64,000 nucleotides of DNA from assembly GCF_030035675.1 (NCBI RefSeq), contig NC_084495.1, positions 11,191,001 through 11,255,000 on the forward strand, in the 5' to 3' direction. This document shows, piece by piece, positions 12,301 to 21,462 of the stretch. The notes beneath the pieces were generated by a model, which saw only the letters and a list, made by a program, of their open reading frames with translations, was not told where the DNA came from and did not search any database. The translations under genes were made by a program, and so were the position numbers. The number at the start of each line of letters is the position of its first letter. Position 1 is the stretch's first letter. The stretch comes from Rhineura floridana (Eukaryota > Chordata > Lepidosauria > Squamata > Rhineuridae).

Positions 12301-14823
12301 CACTAAAGGCCTCTAACTTAAAATCATAGAGTTGAGAGATGACAGGGACCCAAAGGCTGTATAATTCAACCTCAAAATCAACTGGCCGCCAGTTCTTCCC
12401 AATAGATTTACATTATTTATTTATACACCACCCTCTTGCAAAACATATTGGGTGGTGTACAGCAACATAAAAGCATTTGGCTGCCTGCCAAGCGAGCAAT
12501 GGCTCTGGACAAGTCGAGCAAGTGAGCCAAGCCATGTGTGTAGGTGACAGGCAACACTATGCCTGCTTGCTCCTCTCAGATAAATGAGCCAACATGATCT
12601 GAGGGGAAATTCCTTCCTGTCCTCAAACACGGCCATCTGTTAGCTCTTGAACATGAGCAAAACCATCCATCTCACAAGCCTTTCCCTTGAAATCAAGGCA
12701 GAATTCTGTGGAACTCAATTATCTTCCTCCTTTTTTTTTTTTTTTCAATAATTTTTATTCAGATTTTCATAAAACATACAAGACAAAATCATAAAACATT
12801 CAAAGACAAAAAACAAAATCAAAAATAGTTAAACAAAAAGAAAAAAAGAAAAAAAAAACAAAAATAAAAAATAAAGAGTAAAATATTGACTTCCCATTTG
12901 TCAAAGATCAAATCAGTTATAAGTCTATAATATATAACAATCCTGTCTCTTAAGTCATATTATAAAATCACTTTCCTCCAGTAGTTATCTTACTTAATCA
13001 TCAAATCTCATAAACATTACTTTATTCTTTCCACAAAAAGTCAAAGAGAGGTTTCAATTCTTTAAGAAATATATCTATCAATTTTTTTTTCCAGATAAGC
13101 ATATCGATTAATCCATCTCATTACTAATTATGATAATCTTATTGTCATAACCATAGTCAAAATAAACATTTCAATTAATCCATCACATCAGAATCTGTTA
13201 GGTTCAATAATTTCAGTAGCCATTGTTCTATTATCTCTATTAGTTCCATTTTCCATCTTCCATCTTCAGTAGTCTTGTTAAGTCCAGTAATTTCAATATC
13301 CAATCTTCCATTATCAGTATTCCATAATAATCTTGCTGTCAAAGCCATAGTCATATAGTAAGAGTCTGATGGGGATTACCTCTATCCCAAATATTTTCTT
13401 GCCATCCATTCTGAATAGGTTGCTGAAATACTGCTGTAAAATCATATCTCTGTTCTTTTTTTCAAAATACACTGGGTCATCTCTTAAAAGTTTTTCCATT
13501 GTCACATGGCTGCAGTTAATTCCATAGATTTTCTCTATATTGGGCTCCATCACATCATTCCAGTCCAGAAGATTATCCATGCCATTGATAACTTTATCTC
13601 TAGAATCTTCATTCATTTCTTCAGAGATAACATTGAGTTCCAAACAATAGATTTTATTTCTAAAGTCCATAGACTCCAAATCTTGTTCCTGTTCCACGTT
13701 GGTTCCAATCTCCGGGATCTCCTCTCTCACAGGGACCCCTATTCCAGTCTCCAGGGTCACCTCTCTCACAGGGACCCCTGTTCCAATCTCCGGGGTCTCC
13801 TCTCTCACAGGGACCCCTTCCAGGGTCACCTCTCTCACAGGGACCCTTATATCTTTAATCTCCTGCTTCATTTTACTCAATTCAATTTTCATTATCTCAA
13901 TCTCATCCATTATTTTCTGAAACATAGTTATTTCCAGATTTTCAGCCACTTTCTTAATTGCCATTTTAAAAGAAAAATATAGGAAAACCACTTCTTATTT
14001 CAGCAACAATTGGGTTAATACTCCAAACTTGGTGACATCACAGTATAAACAGAGCAGACAGCCTTATCTCTCCAATAGTTAAGTAAACAAAATGCAGTTC
14101 CCAGGATCGAAACAATTAATGGCAATCGTCAAGAAACAGATTCGTCAAAATAAAATAGACCAAAAAGAGAGTAGTCTCAAAACAGTATAATATTTTTCAA
14201 AATAAAAATCTGGAATAGAAATCCCTCTTCTGTGTATATCTTTAGAATGCAAATCCAGGACAGCTTTTTGCAACAAAAACAGAGATAAGCTATTAATTAG
14301 TGCGTAGCAGAGAGAAGTTATGGCTCCCCAGTGAGATGTCAAAAACTGATCAATCTGGCAAATCTCTTTTAAACAGCAACAATTTAAGTCAAGTAAAAGA
14401 AAAATATAGAAAGAAGGGTGCTTGCCTGTTAGTGCGTTCTCTCTTAGAAGATAAGATGAACGTTCGCTTTAACAGATAGAGCTTGCTGTTGAAAATCCGT
14501 CCCACCTTCGTCGGCTGGACCTCGTCCCATAAATTAATGAGATCTGGTCGTCCCAACAAAAATAGGCTTTGAGGTTAATCTCTTCGTTTCTCCCTACCCG
14601 GGAGAAGTTTAATCAGTCAAAAAAAAAAGAAAAAACTGACTGATATATCTGAATAAGCTTCTTTTGAGGCAGGAGCCCGTCTCAAAAGCAGGCACAGGCT
14701 AAGTCACCCTTCCCGGAAGTCACAATTATCTTCCTCCTGATGTTCCATTCCCAATGGACAGGGTCCCCCTCCCCTCTCAAGAACCTGGGCACCCTAGGTC
14801 CTACCTGCAGGGTACGTGTTCAT
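5251..14823 (-). CDS. GARIN5B: GARIN5B-like (FAM71 family) gene, six coding exons
   Basis: Members of the GARIN/FAM71 family bind RAB2 GTPases at the Golgi and are mostly known from spermatogenesis. Six exons join in phase: 14823-14805, 11691-11534, 9795-9626, 9526-9259, 8609-8512 and 6391-5251, total 1854 nt including the stop (617 residues). Each internal junction has AG/GT borders. The conserved N-terminal domain (formerly DUF3699) is spread over exons 2-4, with PYGDAPMFEGTFVQ, VGIHDHPNLIIMGV and LKVKLATGRKYYLQLC as its clearest family matches. Exon 6 encodes a long low-complexity Ser/Pro/Ala/Lys tail. The paralogue call rests on the neighbouring TMEM238-like exon and on the long tail; GARIN5A cannot be excluded. 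Introns hold many repeats, including a 2-kb L1-like element in intron 1. The first exon and start codon are the least certain part. Confidence 0.75.
7545..7705 (-). mobile_element. hAT-like family G fragment
   Basis: Antisense end of the repeat that recurs at 8699, 35858, 37221, 41411, 45119, 49078 and 50729. The telltale ends are CCCCCATCCCA and GTTCTCATATTGTTTCGGAA. Only one end is present. Lies in intron 5 of the GARIN-like gene. Confidence 0.6.
7855..7945 (-). mobile_element. LINE 3' tail (L2-like), antisense
   Basis: TTTATATCCTGCCCTTCCTC followed by CCAGCAGGAGCCCA is the antisense form of a very common lizard LINE/SINE 3' end. Intronic. Confidence 0.5.
8512..8609 (-). CDS. GARIN5B: GARIN5B-like exon 5 (possibly alternative)
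   Basis: 98 nt with acceptor TGTTTCTCCAG and donor GTACGT, open from phase 0 and ending in phase 2. It encodes GAQSAEKLKKQLRQ and ASLARSMSRST, a basic helical stretch. It joins in frame to exon 6 if the acceptor at 6392 is used. If exon 4 joins exon 6 at the acceptor ending at 6406, this exon is skipped and the frame is also kept, so alternative splicing is possible. No homologue was recognised for this segment alone. Confidence 0.55.
8699..9105 (+). mobile_element. hAT-like family G non-autonomous element, nearly complete
   Basis: Starts TAGGGATGGGGGAGAAG and ends near GATCCTTCCAC. The inner part is AT-rich with AAAATGCATTATATTAGGAG. Ends of better copies read TAGGGATGG...CCATCCCTA, which suggests short inverted ends. 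Coding capacity was not seen. Intron 4 of the GARIN-like gene. Confidence 0.65.
9259..9526 (-). CDS. GARIN5B: GARIN5B-like exon 4 (FAM71 domain, Rab2-binding region)
   Basis: 268 nt with acceptor CCTTCCCTCACAG and donor AAG/GTGAGT. The first base completes an Arg codon from exon 3. It encodes LIPLHLVEIFVHN and LKVKLATGRKYYLQLCAP, then FERWIRLAYLLHM, the most diagnostic FAM71/GARIN stretch. It ends in phase 0 with SLRATSEK. Confidence 0.9.
9626..9795 (-). CDS. GARIN5B: GARIN5B-like exon 3 (FAM71 domain)
   Basis: 170 nt between the acceptor CTCTCACGCAG and a GTGAGA donor. It starts in phase 0 and ends in phase 2. It encodes VTERGEYVGIHDHPN, then LLLPDLMIMAQ and KATVKDLEITR. This matches the middle of the family domain, including the 'LELTR' block that precedes the next exon. 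Confidence 0.85.
10022..10410 (+). mobile_element. tRNA-derived SINE (CORE/MIR-like type), two pieces
   Basis: 10183-10410 begins with a tRNA-like head: a box A-like ATAGCTCAGTGGCAGAGC and the box B-like AGGTTCAATCCCCAGC. It continues with TGCCTAAAACCCTGGAAAGC and CATGTCAGAGTAGGCAATAC. 10022-10105 is an antisense piece of the same family (ACATGAAGCTGCCTTAATAT). This is a SINE, not a functional tRNA: the acceptor stem is not closed and the CORE-like body follows. Intron 2 of the GARIN-like gene. Confidence 0.75.
11150..11400. mobile_element. Palindromic MITE (family B) cut by a LINE 3' tail
   Basis: Arms with TTTCTGGGAATTTGTAGC and CACAGTTCCCAGGATTCTTT are typical of family B (also at 42112, 54075, 54845 and 55865). 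The expected right arm (TGCTTTAAATGTATGGT) reappears at about 11355 after a piece ending in GGGCGAGATATAAAT and an AAC/AAT repeat tail, which looks like an inserted LINE or SINE end. Confidence 0.5.
11534..11691 (-). CDS. GARIN5B: GARIN5B-like exon 2 (start of FAM71 domain)
   Basis: The acceptor is a pyrimidine-rich tract ending GTCTCCCAG; the donor is CAG/GTGAAC. The exon is 158 nt and enters with two bases. It encodes LQEVLRQPEYYPYGDAPMFE and ends TFVQ, which matches the family pattern of an 'L...L..PEY..F..APIFES.FVQ' opening. Confidence 0.8.
11846..12034. mobile_element. Palindromic MITE, family C
   Basis: A diverged inverted repeat: GGTTCCATGTCAGTGGAATC on the left and CCACTGACATGGACC on the right, with ACAGCTCCTTGAAAG inside. 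The same body occurs at 36831-36971. Lies in intron 1 of the GARIN-like gene, close upstream of exon 2. Confidence 0.45.
12091..12228. mobile_element. hAT palindromic MITE (family A)
   Basis: Starts CGGTGTGGGGAAC and ends TCCCCACACCCAC, with ACAACTCCCATCA-type core arms. Flanks CATAAAGC (12083-12090) and AGTAAAGC (12229-12236) match at 6 of 8 positions, compatible with an old 8-bp duplication. Intron 1 of the GARIN-like gene. Confidence 0.75.
12731..14722 (-). mobile_element. ORF1-only L1-like retroelement (HAL1-like), copy 1
   Basis: On the minus strand the element starts with ACTTCCGGGAAGGGTGAC (near 14720), has a 5'UTR of about 750 nt, one open frame, a 3'UTR of about 580 nt and a poly(A) tail (poly-T at 12731-12745). 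It is flanked by a perfect duplication CAATTATCTTCCTCC (12716-12730 and 14723-14737), which proves retrotransposition by an L1-type target-primed process. No ORF2, endonuclease or RT is present. It shares both ends with the plus-strand copy at 21463-23613. It sits in intron 1 of the GARIN-like gene, its 5' end 82 bp from the exon-1 donor. Confidence 0.85.
13314..13964 (-). CDS. L1 ORF1p-like protein of HAL1-like element, copy 1
   Basis: 216 residues from the ATG after CTTTTAAA. It opens MAIKKVAENLEITMFQKIMD, a short predicted coiled coil. Next comes a repeat array of the unit GVPVREE(T)xExGT, then RNKIYCLELNV. The end resembles the RRM and the start of the C-terminal domain of L1 ORF1p (RDMILQQYFSNLFRMDGK). 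The full ORF1p C-terminal domain is not present. Frame intact. By family analogy it would bind RNA and form trimers; this is inference from weak but ordered similarity. Confidence 0.7.
   Translation of the reverse strand: MAIKKVAENLEITMFQKIMDEIEIMKIELSKMKQEIKDIRVPVREVTLEGVPVREETPEIGTGVPVREVTLETGIGVPVREEIPEIGTNVEQEQDLESMDFRNKIYCLELNVISEEMNEDSRDKVINGMDNLLDWNDVMEPNIEKIYGINCSHVTMEKLLRDDPVYFEKKNRDMILQQYFSNLFRMDGKKIFGIEVIPIRLLLYDYGFDSKIIMEY
14805..14823 (-). CDS. GARIN5B: GARIN5B-like coding exon 1
   Basis: ATG followed by codons for NTYPA and one base (G) before a GTAGGA donor gives a phase-1 intron. Exon 2 starts with two bases that complete a Gly codon, so the reading frame is kept. The exon is tiny (19 coding nt), so the call depends on the phase match and its position upstream of exon 2. 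The 5'UTR and promoter would lie above 14823. Confidence 0.5.
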
Positions 14824-15429
14824 GGCTGTGGGACTGAGTGGAGACTCAGGAGTTATAGGGCCTTGCTGATTAACATGGCACAAGGCATCCCTTGGGTCAC
14901 AAAATACTGGCTCATGATTCCAGATGGAGAAGCCCCCCCCATGTCCTTTGTGCCTCTGGGGCTCTGTGCCCACTGAGGCCTCTCTTCTCTGCAAGTGGCC
15001 CCCATCAGCTGACAGGCATCCCTCCCCCAGCTGCTTGTATGCCTGCACATTATGACATCATAAGGCAATTCAAGCCAGTGCCTGGAAACTGGCAGTAACA
15101 AGGTTATTGCTGCCTACGCTACTAGAGCTCCTGGAGTGGGGGCACTGTGGCTTTTTGTGCCTTGGGACACATCCTCAGTGACCAGAGTCAATGGCTCCTT
15201 TCATGTGTGGTTGGCACATGGGCATCATCACTGGCACTGCATGATTGGTGGGCCTTGGTGGATTGTCCATGGAAGTTTGGTGTGTGTGTGTTCTTTTTGT
15301 GCCATTTAGGATTTTCTGTGGTGTTTCCCCCTCCCAAGCTGAGCATGTGTAAGATACGGCTGCTGTTCTGCCAGTGTAAACCCCCCTCGAAGCATTGGAG
15401 TAGAGCAGGAAGGGCTAGCCTGTGGCCTT
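14824..15429. other. Upstream region of the GARIN-like gene, no repeat recognised
   Basis: This should hold the 5'UTR and promoter of the minus-strand gene if exon 1 is right. I see no TATA box or strong CpG cluster that fixes a start site. Confidence 0.3.
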
Positions 15430-15700
15430 CCAGATGGTGCTGGTTTGTGTGTTATGTGCCTTCAAGTCAATTGTGACTTATGGCGACCCTATGAATCAGT
15501 GACCTCCAAGAGCATCTTTCATGAACCACCCTGTTCAGATCTTGTAAGTTCAGGTGTGTGGCTTCCTTTATGGAATCAATCCATCTCTTGTTTGGTCTTC
15601 CTCTTTTTCTACTCCCTTCTGTTTTTCCCAGCATTATTGTCTTTTCTAGTGAATGTCTCTCATTATGTGTCCAAAGTATGATAACCTCCCCCAATAGAAC
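15430..15700 (-). mobile_element. Bov-B/RTE LINE 3' end, antisense
   Basis: The minus strand encodes the C-terminal block LEKTIMLGKTEGSRKRGRPN, then RWIDSIKEATHLNL and WRSLIHRVAISHN. This is the ending of RTE/Bov-B-type ORF2 proteins. The 3' tail TCATAGGGTCGCCATAAGTC-type is at the low-coordinate end. 5' truncated. Confidence 0.75.
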
Positions 15701-16117
15701 AAATAAGAGTAATAAACCACAATCTCTACTTTAGTGTTACATCCAAACTGGGGACTGTAGTTTGTTTCATTCAAGGATACAAAATTATACAATGAGGGTC
15801 CCCATACACAATAATACAACAACAAGCCTAGAACTTATTAAAAATTATAGTAAGTTCTCATGGTTGCAGTGTACCATACAAGCAATAAACAACAAATTAC
15901 AACAGAATACTGGCAATAGTTCATTTCGACCAAAAAGTCTTTATCAAGTTTATATGAGAAAGCCTTAATTCCTTAGGAAAAGTTCTTTTCATGTTGCACT
16001 CCAATGAGGGATTCTGCCAAGTTATAATCCTCCCACTTGTATGGAGATAACAGAATTCTTCCTGTGTGAAGGAGACCTCTGAAAACATATATTATACTTT
16101 ACTATATGTTACTATGA
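15701..16117. other. Unannotated stretch
   Basis: Nothing recognised; AT-rich. Confidence 0.35.
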
Positions 16118-16300
16118 GAGTCAGTGTGGTATAGTGGTTAAGGTGTTGGACTATGACCTGGGAGACGAGGGTTCGAATCCCCACATAGCCATGAAGCTCA
16201 CTGGGTGACCTTGGGCCAGTCACTGCCTCTCATCCTCATAAAAATCCTATTCATAGGGTCACCACAAGTCGGAATCGATTTCAAGGCAGTACATATGTTA
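16118..16300 (+). mobile_element. Sauria-type SINE (tRNA head, Bov-B-like tail)
   Basis: The head has TATAGTGGTTAAGGTGTTGG and the box B-like GGGTTCGAATCCCC, followed by CTGGGTGACCTTGGGCCAGT. The tail is CATAGGGTCACCACAAGTCG and ATCGATTTCAAGGCA, the same 3' end as the Bov-B-like LINE. Shared LINE tail is the known way Sauria SINEs are mobilised. Confidence 0.8.
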
Positions 16301-18889
16301 CTATATGTGACTCTATACAAGCACCAATTTGATTTTTAGCCAAACCTGGCTATCAGAACAGCTCTTTACCTCCTTTGTTATCTGTCCCAGGAATGAATAA
16401 AAACAGCCCCTAACTGATCTGCAAATGCTGATCTAAGCTGCAAATGCTTAGTGTATGCAATCGGAACTGGAAACATGCCACTAATTGTAAAATGACAAAT
16501 CAAATTTATCATTGAGTCCATTAGGACTTACTGTATTCAAGGTAAAAATCTAATAGGCTTCTTGTTTACAAACTAGGTTATGGATGTCTTGCCCTCTATT
16601 ATTAGACTATGAACTTGTTACACAACAAATTATAAACCATAAATCTTCAGAAAGGAGAGGGAGGTATCAGCATTGCTAGGGAAATCCCAAGTTTTGCAGT
16701 AATACAATTAAAACAATTAAAACTAGAAACCACCTCCACCAAAACAAACAAAAGTCCAGTGGAAGGACCAATCGCGCTTAGTAGACATAGCATGTTGAAT
16801 GTCACTTAGAAAAGAAAAATGGAATTGTGGGGTGCGGGAGGGAGTGGTCTGAGTATTCTAGTGGAGAACATGGCTAGCTTCCTGGAACCCTGAACAGGAC
16901 CACTCTTGCTAAAAAGTGAAGATGCATTGCAACATTTTGTTTTCGTTCTTTCTTGTTTGGGATAAATAGTGTTGCTATAAACCATCTGATATTAGCATTT
17001 CCATTTTAAAGATGGGGATACTGAGGCCAAGATTATAAGTCTCTGGCAGAAGTGGGACTTGAATCTCACCCCCAAATTACCCATACCATTGCATAAGACA
17101 CTCCAGTACAGTTTTCTTTGAAAGAACGGGCCTTTGATTTTTTAAAAATGTTTCCCTGGGAGAAGTTTGCAAACTTTTAGGTTACACACCATACTTTCAA
17201 CAGGCACAATAGAAAAGGAACTAATTTTAATTGGAAGGAGAAGTAGAGAATAAAATTTGTTAAAAATGCAACTAATTTTACTTCTTTCAGAGGCCCCACC
17301 ACAAAGCTTTTCCAAATAGGTGTCAAGATCAAAGTGTATGTCTTTAAAATCCCCCCCTTTTTATATTTTCAAAAAAGACACTGCAGCATCTTGAAACAGT
17401 GAAAATCCATTGCGTTCCATGGAAAAGGAGAAATCTCAGCCATATGTAGATGGTAGGGGGCACTTAACTGTGTCATCTGATGTTACAAAGGGTCTGATTC
17501 ACATATTAACAGAATAGTATTGTGGCTGCTTCCCTATGGAGCTCTGGTAATGTAGGAATGAAAGAATCCCATGAGACAGATCATGAGAAGAGTTCCCACA
17601 TCAGAGCTGCATCTCTCTGAGGACCTGCAGTGTCAATGTGGATGAGTTGCACACGATCTAAGGGTCTCTCATGATCTTGTTGTTCAAACACTACCAGAAT
17701 GGTATGAGCCCAGAAAGCAACTTTCCTGCTAAATGGGTAACATGAATCAAGCTTTTTGTAGCTTTTCCCCTTCTTTGAATTTCTGCATAATTGCAGAGGA
17801 GGTAGGTTTCACCCCCTCATGGTCAGAGGGTATATTTGGCCACTATTTACAGGCAATATATGAAAAACATTTAAAGGGCACTGTGTAGCTTCTGGCTCCA
17901 TAGGCCTACATCTCTTGGGTTAGCCATACGGCAGAAATAGACAATGGTGAAGCTGGTTACTAATGGTTACTGGTTATTTGCATGGCAGTTCAAAACATCG
18001 CTTGATGCCTTTTAATAGAGGACAGTCTCCTGGAGATGCAAATGTTATCATTTGGGGTAGCACAAAGCTTATTGTGATGTGTACTCCCTGAGTTCCTTAT
18101 TTGTTTTTGTCATCTGGGGTCATCATCACACACTTATGAACACTGTGCAAAGACAATAATTTTGCCTGGAGAAAATTATTGTGGATCTCAAAAGAGACAG
18201 CACCCTTGGTCATTCAGATAAATGATATGGGGTAGATCAAATATTATTTTGGGGTTCAGGTCAGAGACAGATAAACTTAAGTTCTTTTTAAACATTTTCT
18301 GATTCAACTATGTTTCAAAGTTTCATGCAAATTTGGAACTGGTGACAGGTCATCAACTTCAGCTTTGTCAGAAATGGAGGTTCCCTTGTGTCCTATTTTC
18401 ATGCTCACTTTCATCTCCCTGATTTCAATACAATAGGATGGTTATGGAGTATTCTATCCCCTTCAGACAACCTTTTCATTGTGCATTCATGATTATTTGT
18501 GCTCATGTTATTGGGACAGTTATACACAGTCCTACTTTCAGTACTATTTGTACTTGCAAAAGTGACAGGATGTACATAACACCTCAGTGTATGTCCCATA
18601 ACTTTCTGCAGAAATCCTGTAACTTTTCATAACACAAATGTTCCAGGTTTATTTCCCCCCACTATGGTTGCACTATATAGTGCAAGAGTACCCCTCCCAA
18701 AAGCAATAATGCAATAACATTGGGGAAGCCTTGCAGAACAACTAATAAAGTGGGATGATGTGCTGACAGTCCAGTATAAATCTGCCGCTAATGCACTATT
18801 ATTGCACCAGTTACATGCTGCAGAATACACCCACAAAACAAGGTCTGCAGTGGTCCTAGGGCAATAATTGTTGGTGCTGTTACTTACTA
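16301..18889. other. Long unannotated intergenic stretch
   Basis: About 2.6 kb without a recognisable exon, RNA or repeat. It lies between the two divergent genes and could include regulatory sequence, but nothing in it can be named from the sequence alone. Confidence 0.35.
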
Positions 18890-19190
18890 GTACAGTAACT
18901 CCTATTGCACTTGGGCTCACCTCTGAGTAAACATGCTTAGGATCAGGCTGCTAATAATGAATTTGTGTTAACATCTTGGCAATGGTATATAATTTCAAGG
19001 GTGGGGGTAGGAATTACTCCTACCATCAGTAACATTATAAGGGAAATGAAGACTTCTCCAGGTTGTTAGCAGGCACTGGCATTGCATAAAACACAGGATC
19101 AGTGATCCTAAGCATGTTTACTCAGAAGTAAGTCCCATTAAGTTCAGCCCTTGGTAAGTGTGCTTAGGATTGCAGCCTTGATGGAGTTAT
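18890..19190. repeat. Two fragments of an AAGTAAGTCCCATT repeat
   Basis: 18905-18950 and 19098-19185 hold pieces such as AGCATGTTTACTCAGAAGTA and GTGTGCTTAGGATTGCAGCC. This is a short interspersed palindromic family; more eroded copies lie near 20950, 23755, 41390/41840, 46090, 50165, 56680, 59590 and 61310. Confidence 0.5.
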
Positions 19191-19329
19191 TTATAAAAGC
19201 AGGCTCAAAAAATCTCAGTGCATTCTAGTTGAACATCAAGGACTGTTAACAGGAATATCTCCGTCACACCCCCTCCAACTTTTTCCTGGGCTTTGGTTGG
19301 CTGACCACACAAAACTGATCTGTAACAAA

Positions 19330-19445
19330 TCGGAAGTCAAGTTTTTCTTTTTCTTTTTCTTTTTTTTCCTGTTGTATTGTTTTTGTTGTATTTGTATTTG
19401 TTTTATAAAATTTGAATAATAAAAAAATTATTATAAAAAAAAAAA
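19330..19445 (+). mobile_element. L1-type 3' end with poly(A), 5' truncated
   Basis: A T-rich tract, then GTTTTATAAAATTTGAATAA and a tail of A residues. The end resembles that of the HAL1-like elements (TGTTTTATGAAAATCTGAAT). Too short for coding sequence. Confidence 0.45.
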
Positions 19446-20259
19446 GTGAGGAGGAAGTTTTTACTATGCCAAAATAACTGAACGGAGCACACCACGCTTG
19501 AGGTATGTGTGTGAGTATGCATGAGGAAAACCTCTTAAAGGATGAGGTTCTCTTTATGATTCACTCTGTTTATTGCGAAAGGAGAGGGGGAAACGGAAGG
19601 ACGAGGCAGGGCTCCTGGGTTCTCCGCAAAGGGAAATGCGGGCCTTCCAGTCAACTAGAAAAGGAGATACAAGGACCCAGGATTACCTGGGGGTAGGGAG
19701 CATTATTCTAAATAGGGAGAGAAAAGAGAGGAAGGAAACCGAGCATCCTGGACTCCCAAATTAGGGGGGAGGGCTCAGACTCCTGGGTTCCCCGAGATAG
19801 TGTAGTATAGGCTAACTCAGGGCAAATTGGGTCTTAGGGAGCCTGGAGTCCCAGATCCTGAGGGTAGAGCAGAGTTAATTCATCTGATACCTGAGTGTCG
19901 GTCCCTCCCCTTCTGAAACTGGTTGGACCGCTTTCGTGGGTCTCTCACCTGGGCCACTCCTTCTTTCCTCTCTGGACCTGGGTAGGCCATTTACCTTTCC
20001 TGCTGTCCTTTTCCTGCCTTCCTTCTTTTCTCTTAATGCCCCTGGACTGGGTTTTGCCTTTAAGGTCATCATACTAGTCTCCTCGAATTGCCCCTTCTTG
20101 GTAGTCGCCTCTGACCTGTTTTTTTAGGCCATCCAAAACCTTTTGTGCAGTGTGCACCTATCCTGAAGCTCTCGGCGTTTCTCCCTCCTCTTCCCTCTAC
20201 CTCTGTTCAAAGAAGGACCAGGAAGCCGAGTGATCCCCTCGACGGGCCCCTCTGATCCC
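19446..20259. other. Upstream region of the TMEM238-like exon
   Basis: Purine-rich without a named repeat. From about 20180 the base composition becomes G+C rich with several CpG, in keeping with a promoter or 5'UTR for the plus-strand exon. No TATA box was found in a convincing position. Confidence 0.3.
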
Positions 20260-20413
20260 ATGATGGGCTCCTCGGGACTGGGCCGCTGCCGGCTGGCCTT
20301 GGCCTTTGCGGTGTTCATGGACGCTGCTGGGACTGGGGCGCTGCTGACGGGCATTTTTGCCAGGCTGCGGCTCCGGGGCCAAGATTTTGGGGACCTTCTG
20401 ATATACTCCGGAG
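20260..20413 (+). CDS. TMEM238: TMEM238-like first coding exon (partial gene)
   Basis: Begins ATGATGGGC; the second Met (20263) may be the true start. The protein MGSSGLGRCRLALAFAVFMD is followed by AAGTGALLTGIFARL and GQDFGDLLIYSG. This matches the TMEM238 family pattern of a first membrane helix ending LLTGVFA, then DFGDLL(V/I)YSGA. The exon ends after one base of the Ala codon at a GTAGGC donor (phase 1), where the family continues ALL. The second half (LFLSLLGW..WYTGN in relatives) was not found in the window, so the gene is incomplete here. The intron contains a 5-kb hAT-like element starting 52 bp after the donor. Function of the family is unknown; two membrane helices are expected. A start 10 codons further upstream is open but lacks family similarity. 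Confidence 0.65.
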
Positions 20414-20956
20414 GTAGGCAGGCTGTCCCAATAGTCCCTGGCCAATTCCTAGTATGGTCCATGAGTAGGGTTGCCATATTGCCCGGATAGCCGGGTTTTA
20501 CCCGGATTCTATGCATGCCACCCAGTGCCCAGCTACCTCTTACGTGGCCCGGATTCTCAGCTTTAATTTAAAAAAAAAATTAAGTTTCTAGGTGGTCCGG
20601 TTCTTGAGATATACATAAAAACGTCAGCAACCCCCCTCGACTGTTAAATCTTTCTTTAAACAGTACTGTACTATAGCACTTTGTAGCTTTAACCCCGCCC
20701 GTTCAGCGTTGCAGCCAATCAGGGATTGTGTTTCAGTTTCATTGACCTGAGGCAGCGTCTAGAAAACAAAATGGTGGTTTCACCCTCCCCCCCCCCCCCG
20801 TTTATCTAAAAATCTCATAAATTGGGTAAGTATATACATTTCAGTTTTTTTTCCTCTTGTGTGCAGGAGTCAGAGCTTGGGCAGTGTTTTGAAAACCTTC
20901 CCAATACTTGCTTTTTGTAAAAGCAATGCTAATCCCATATGCCCAAAGTAAATCCC

Positions 20957-21214
20957 ATTGAATTCAATAGGACTTACTTTGAGTAGACATGTTATGAATG
21001 TGCTGAAAATCAATGGGACTTTGGAGTGAATGTAAAAAAGAATTATGTTTGTGTTCTAACTCTTTCTGTCTCCAGTCCAATTTGAATATTGAATTCAATA
21101 GGACTTACTTTGAGTAGACATGTTATGAATGTGCTGAAAATCAATGGGACTTTGGAGTGAATGTAAAAAAGAATTATGTTTGTGTTCTAACTCTTTCTGT
21201 CTCCAGTCCAATTT
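20957..21214. repeat. Exact tandem duplication, period 131 bp
   Basis: 20957-21083 recurs without a difference at 21088-21214 (127 bp identical, 131-bp period). The unit begins ATTGAATTCAATAGGACTTA and ends TCCAGTCCAATTT. Its start overlaps a piece of the AAGTAAGTCCCATT repeat. Confidence 0.95.
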
Positions 21215-21462
21215 TAAAGCAAGTAGGCAGGGCTTACTTAGGTATCACAGTTTTTATTCTGTAGGAAAGTAATACTGATTTTTAAAAAACTAATACTGCT
21301 TTTTCTGCAATGACCAACTGGTTTGACAATAAACTATTATATGGGCTGTATGTATTTATACATCTGCTGTGTGTGCGTGTGCGTGTATGGAGTCTTTCCA
21401 ACACCCCTGTGAGGTAGGGTTGGAAACCAATGCAGCTCACAACAAGAAATAAAGCCATTTAA

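Noticed and set aside
15100-20180. IL11 gene expected by synteny between GARIN5B and TMEM238
   Set aside because: No frame with IL11-like sequence was seen on either strand in this interval.
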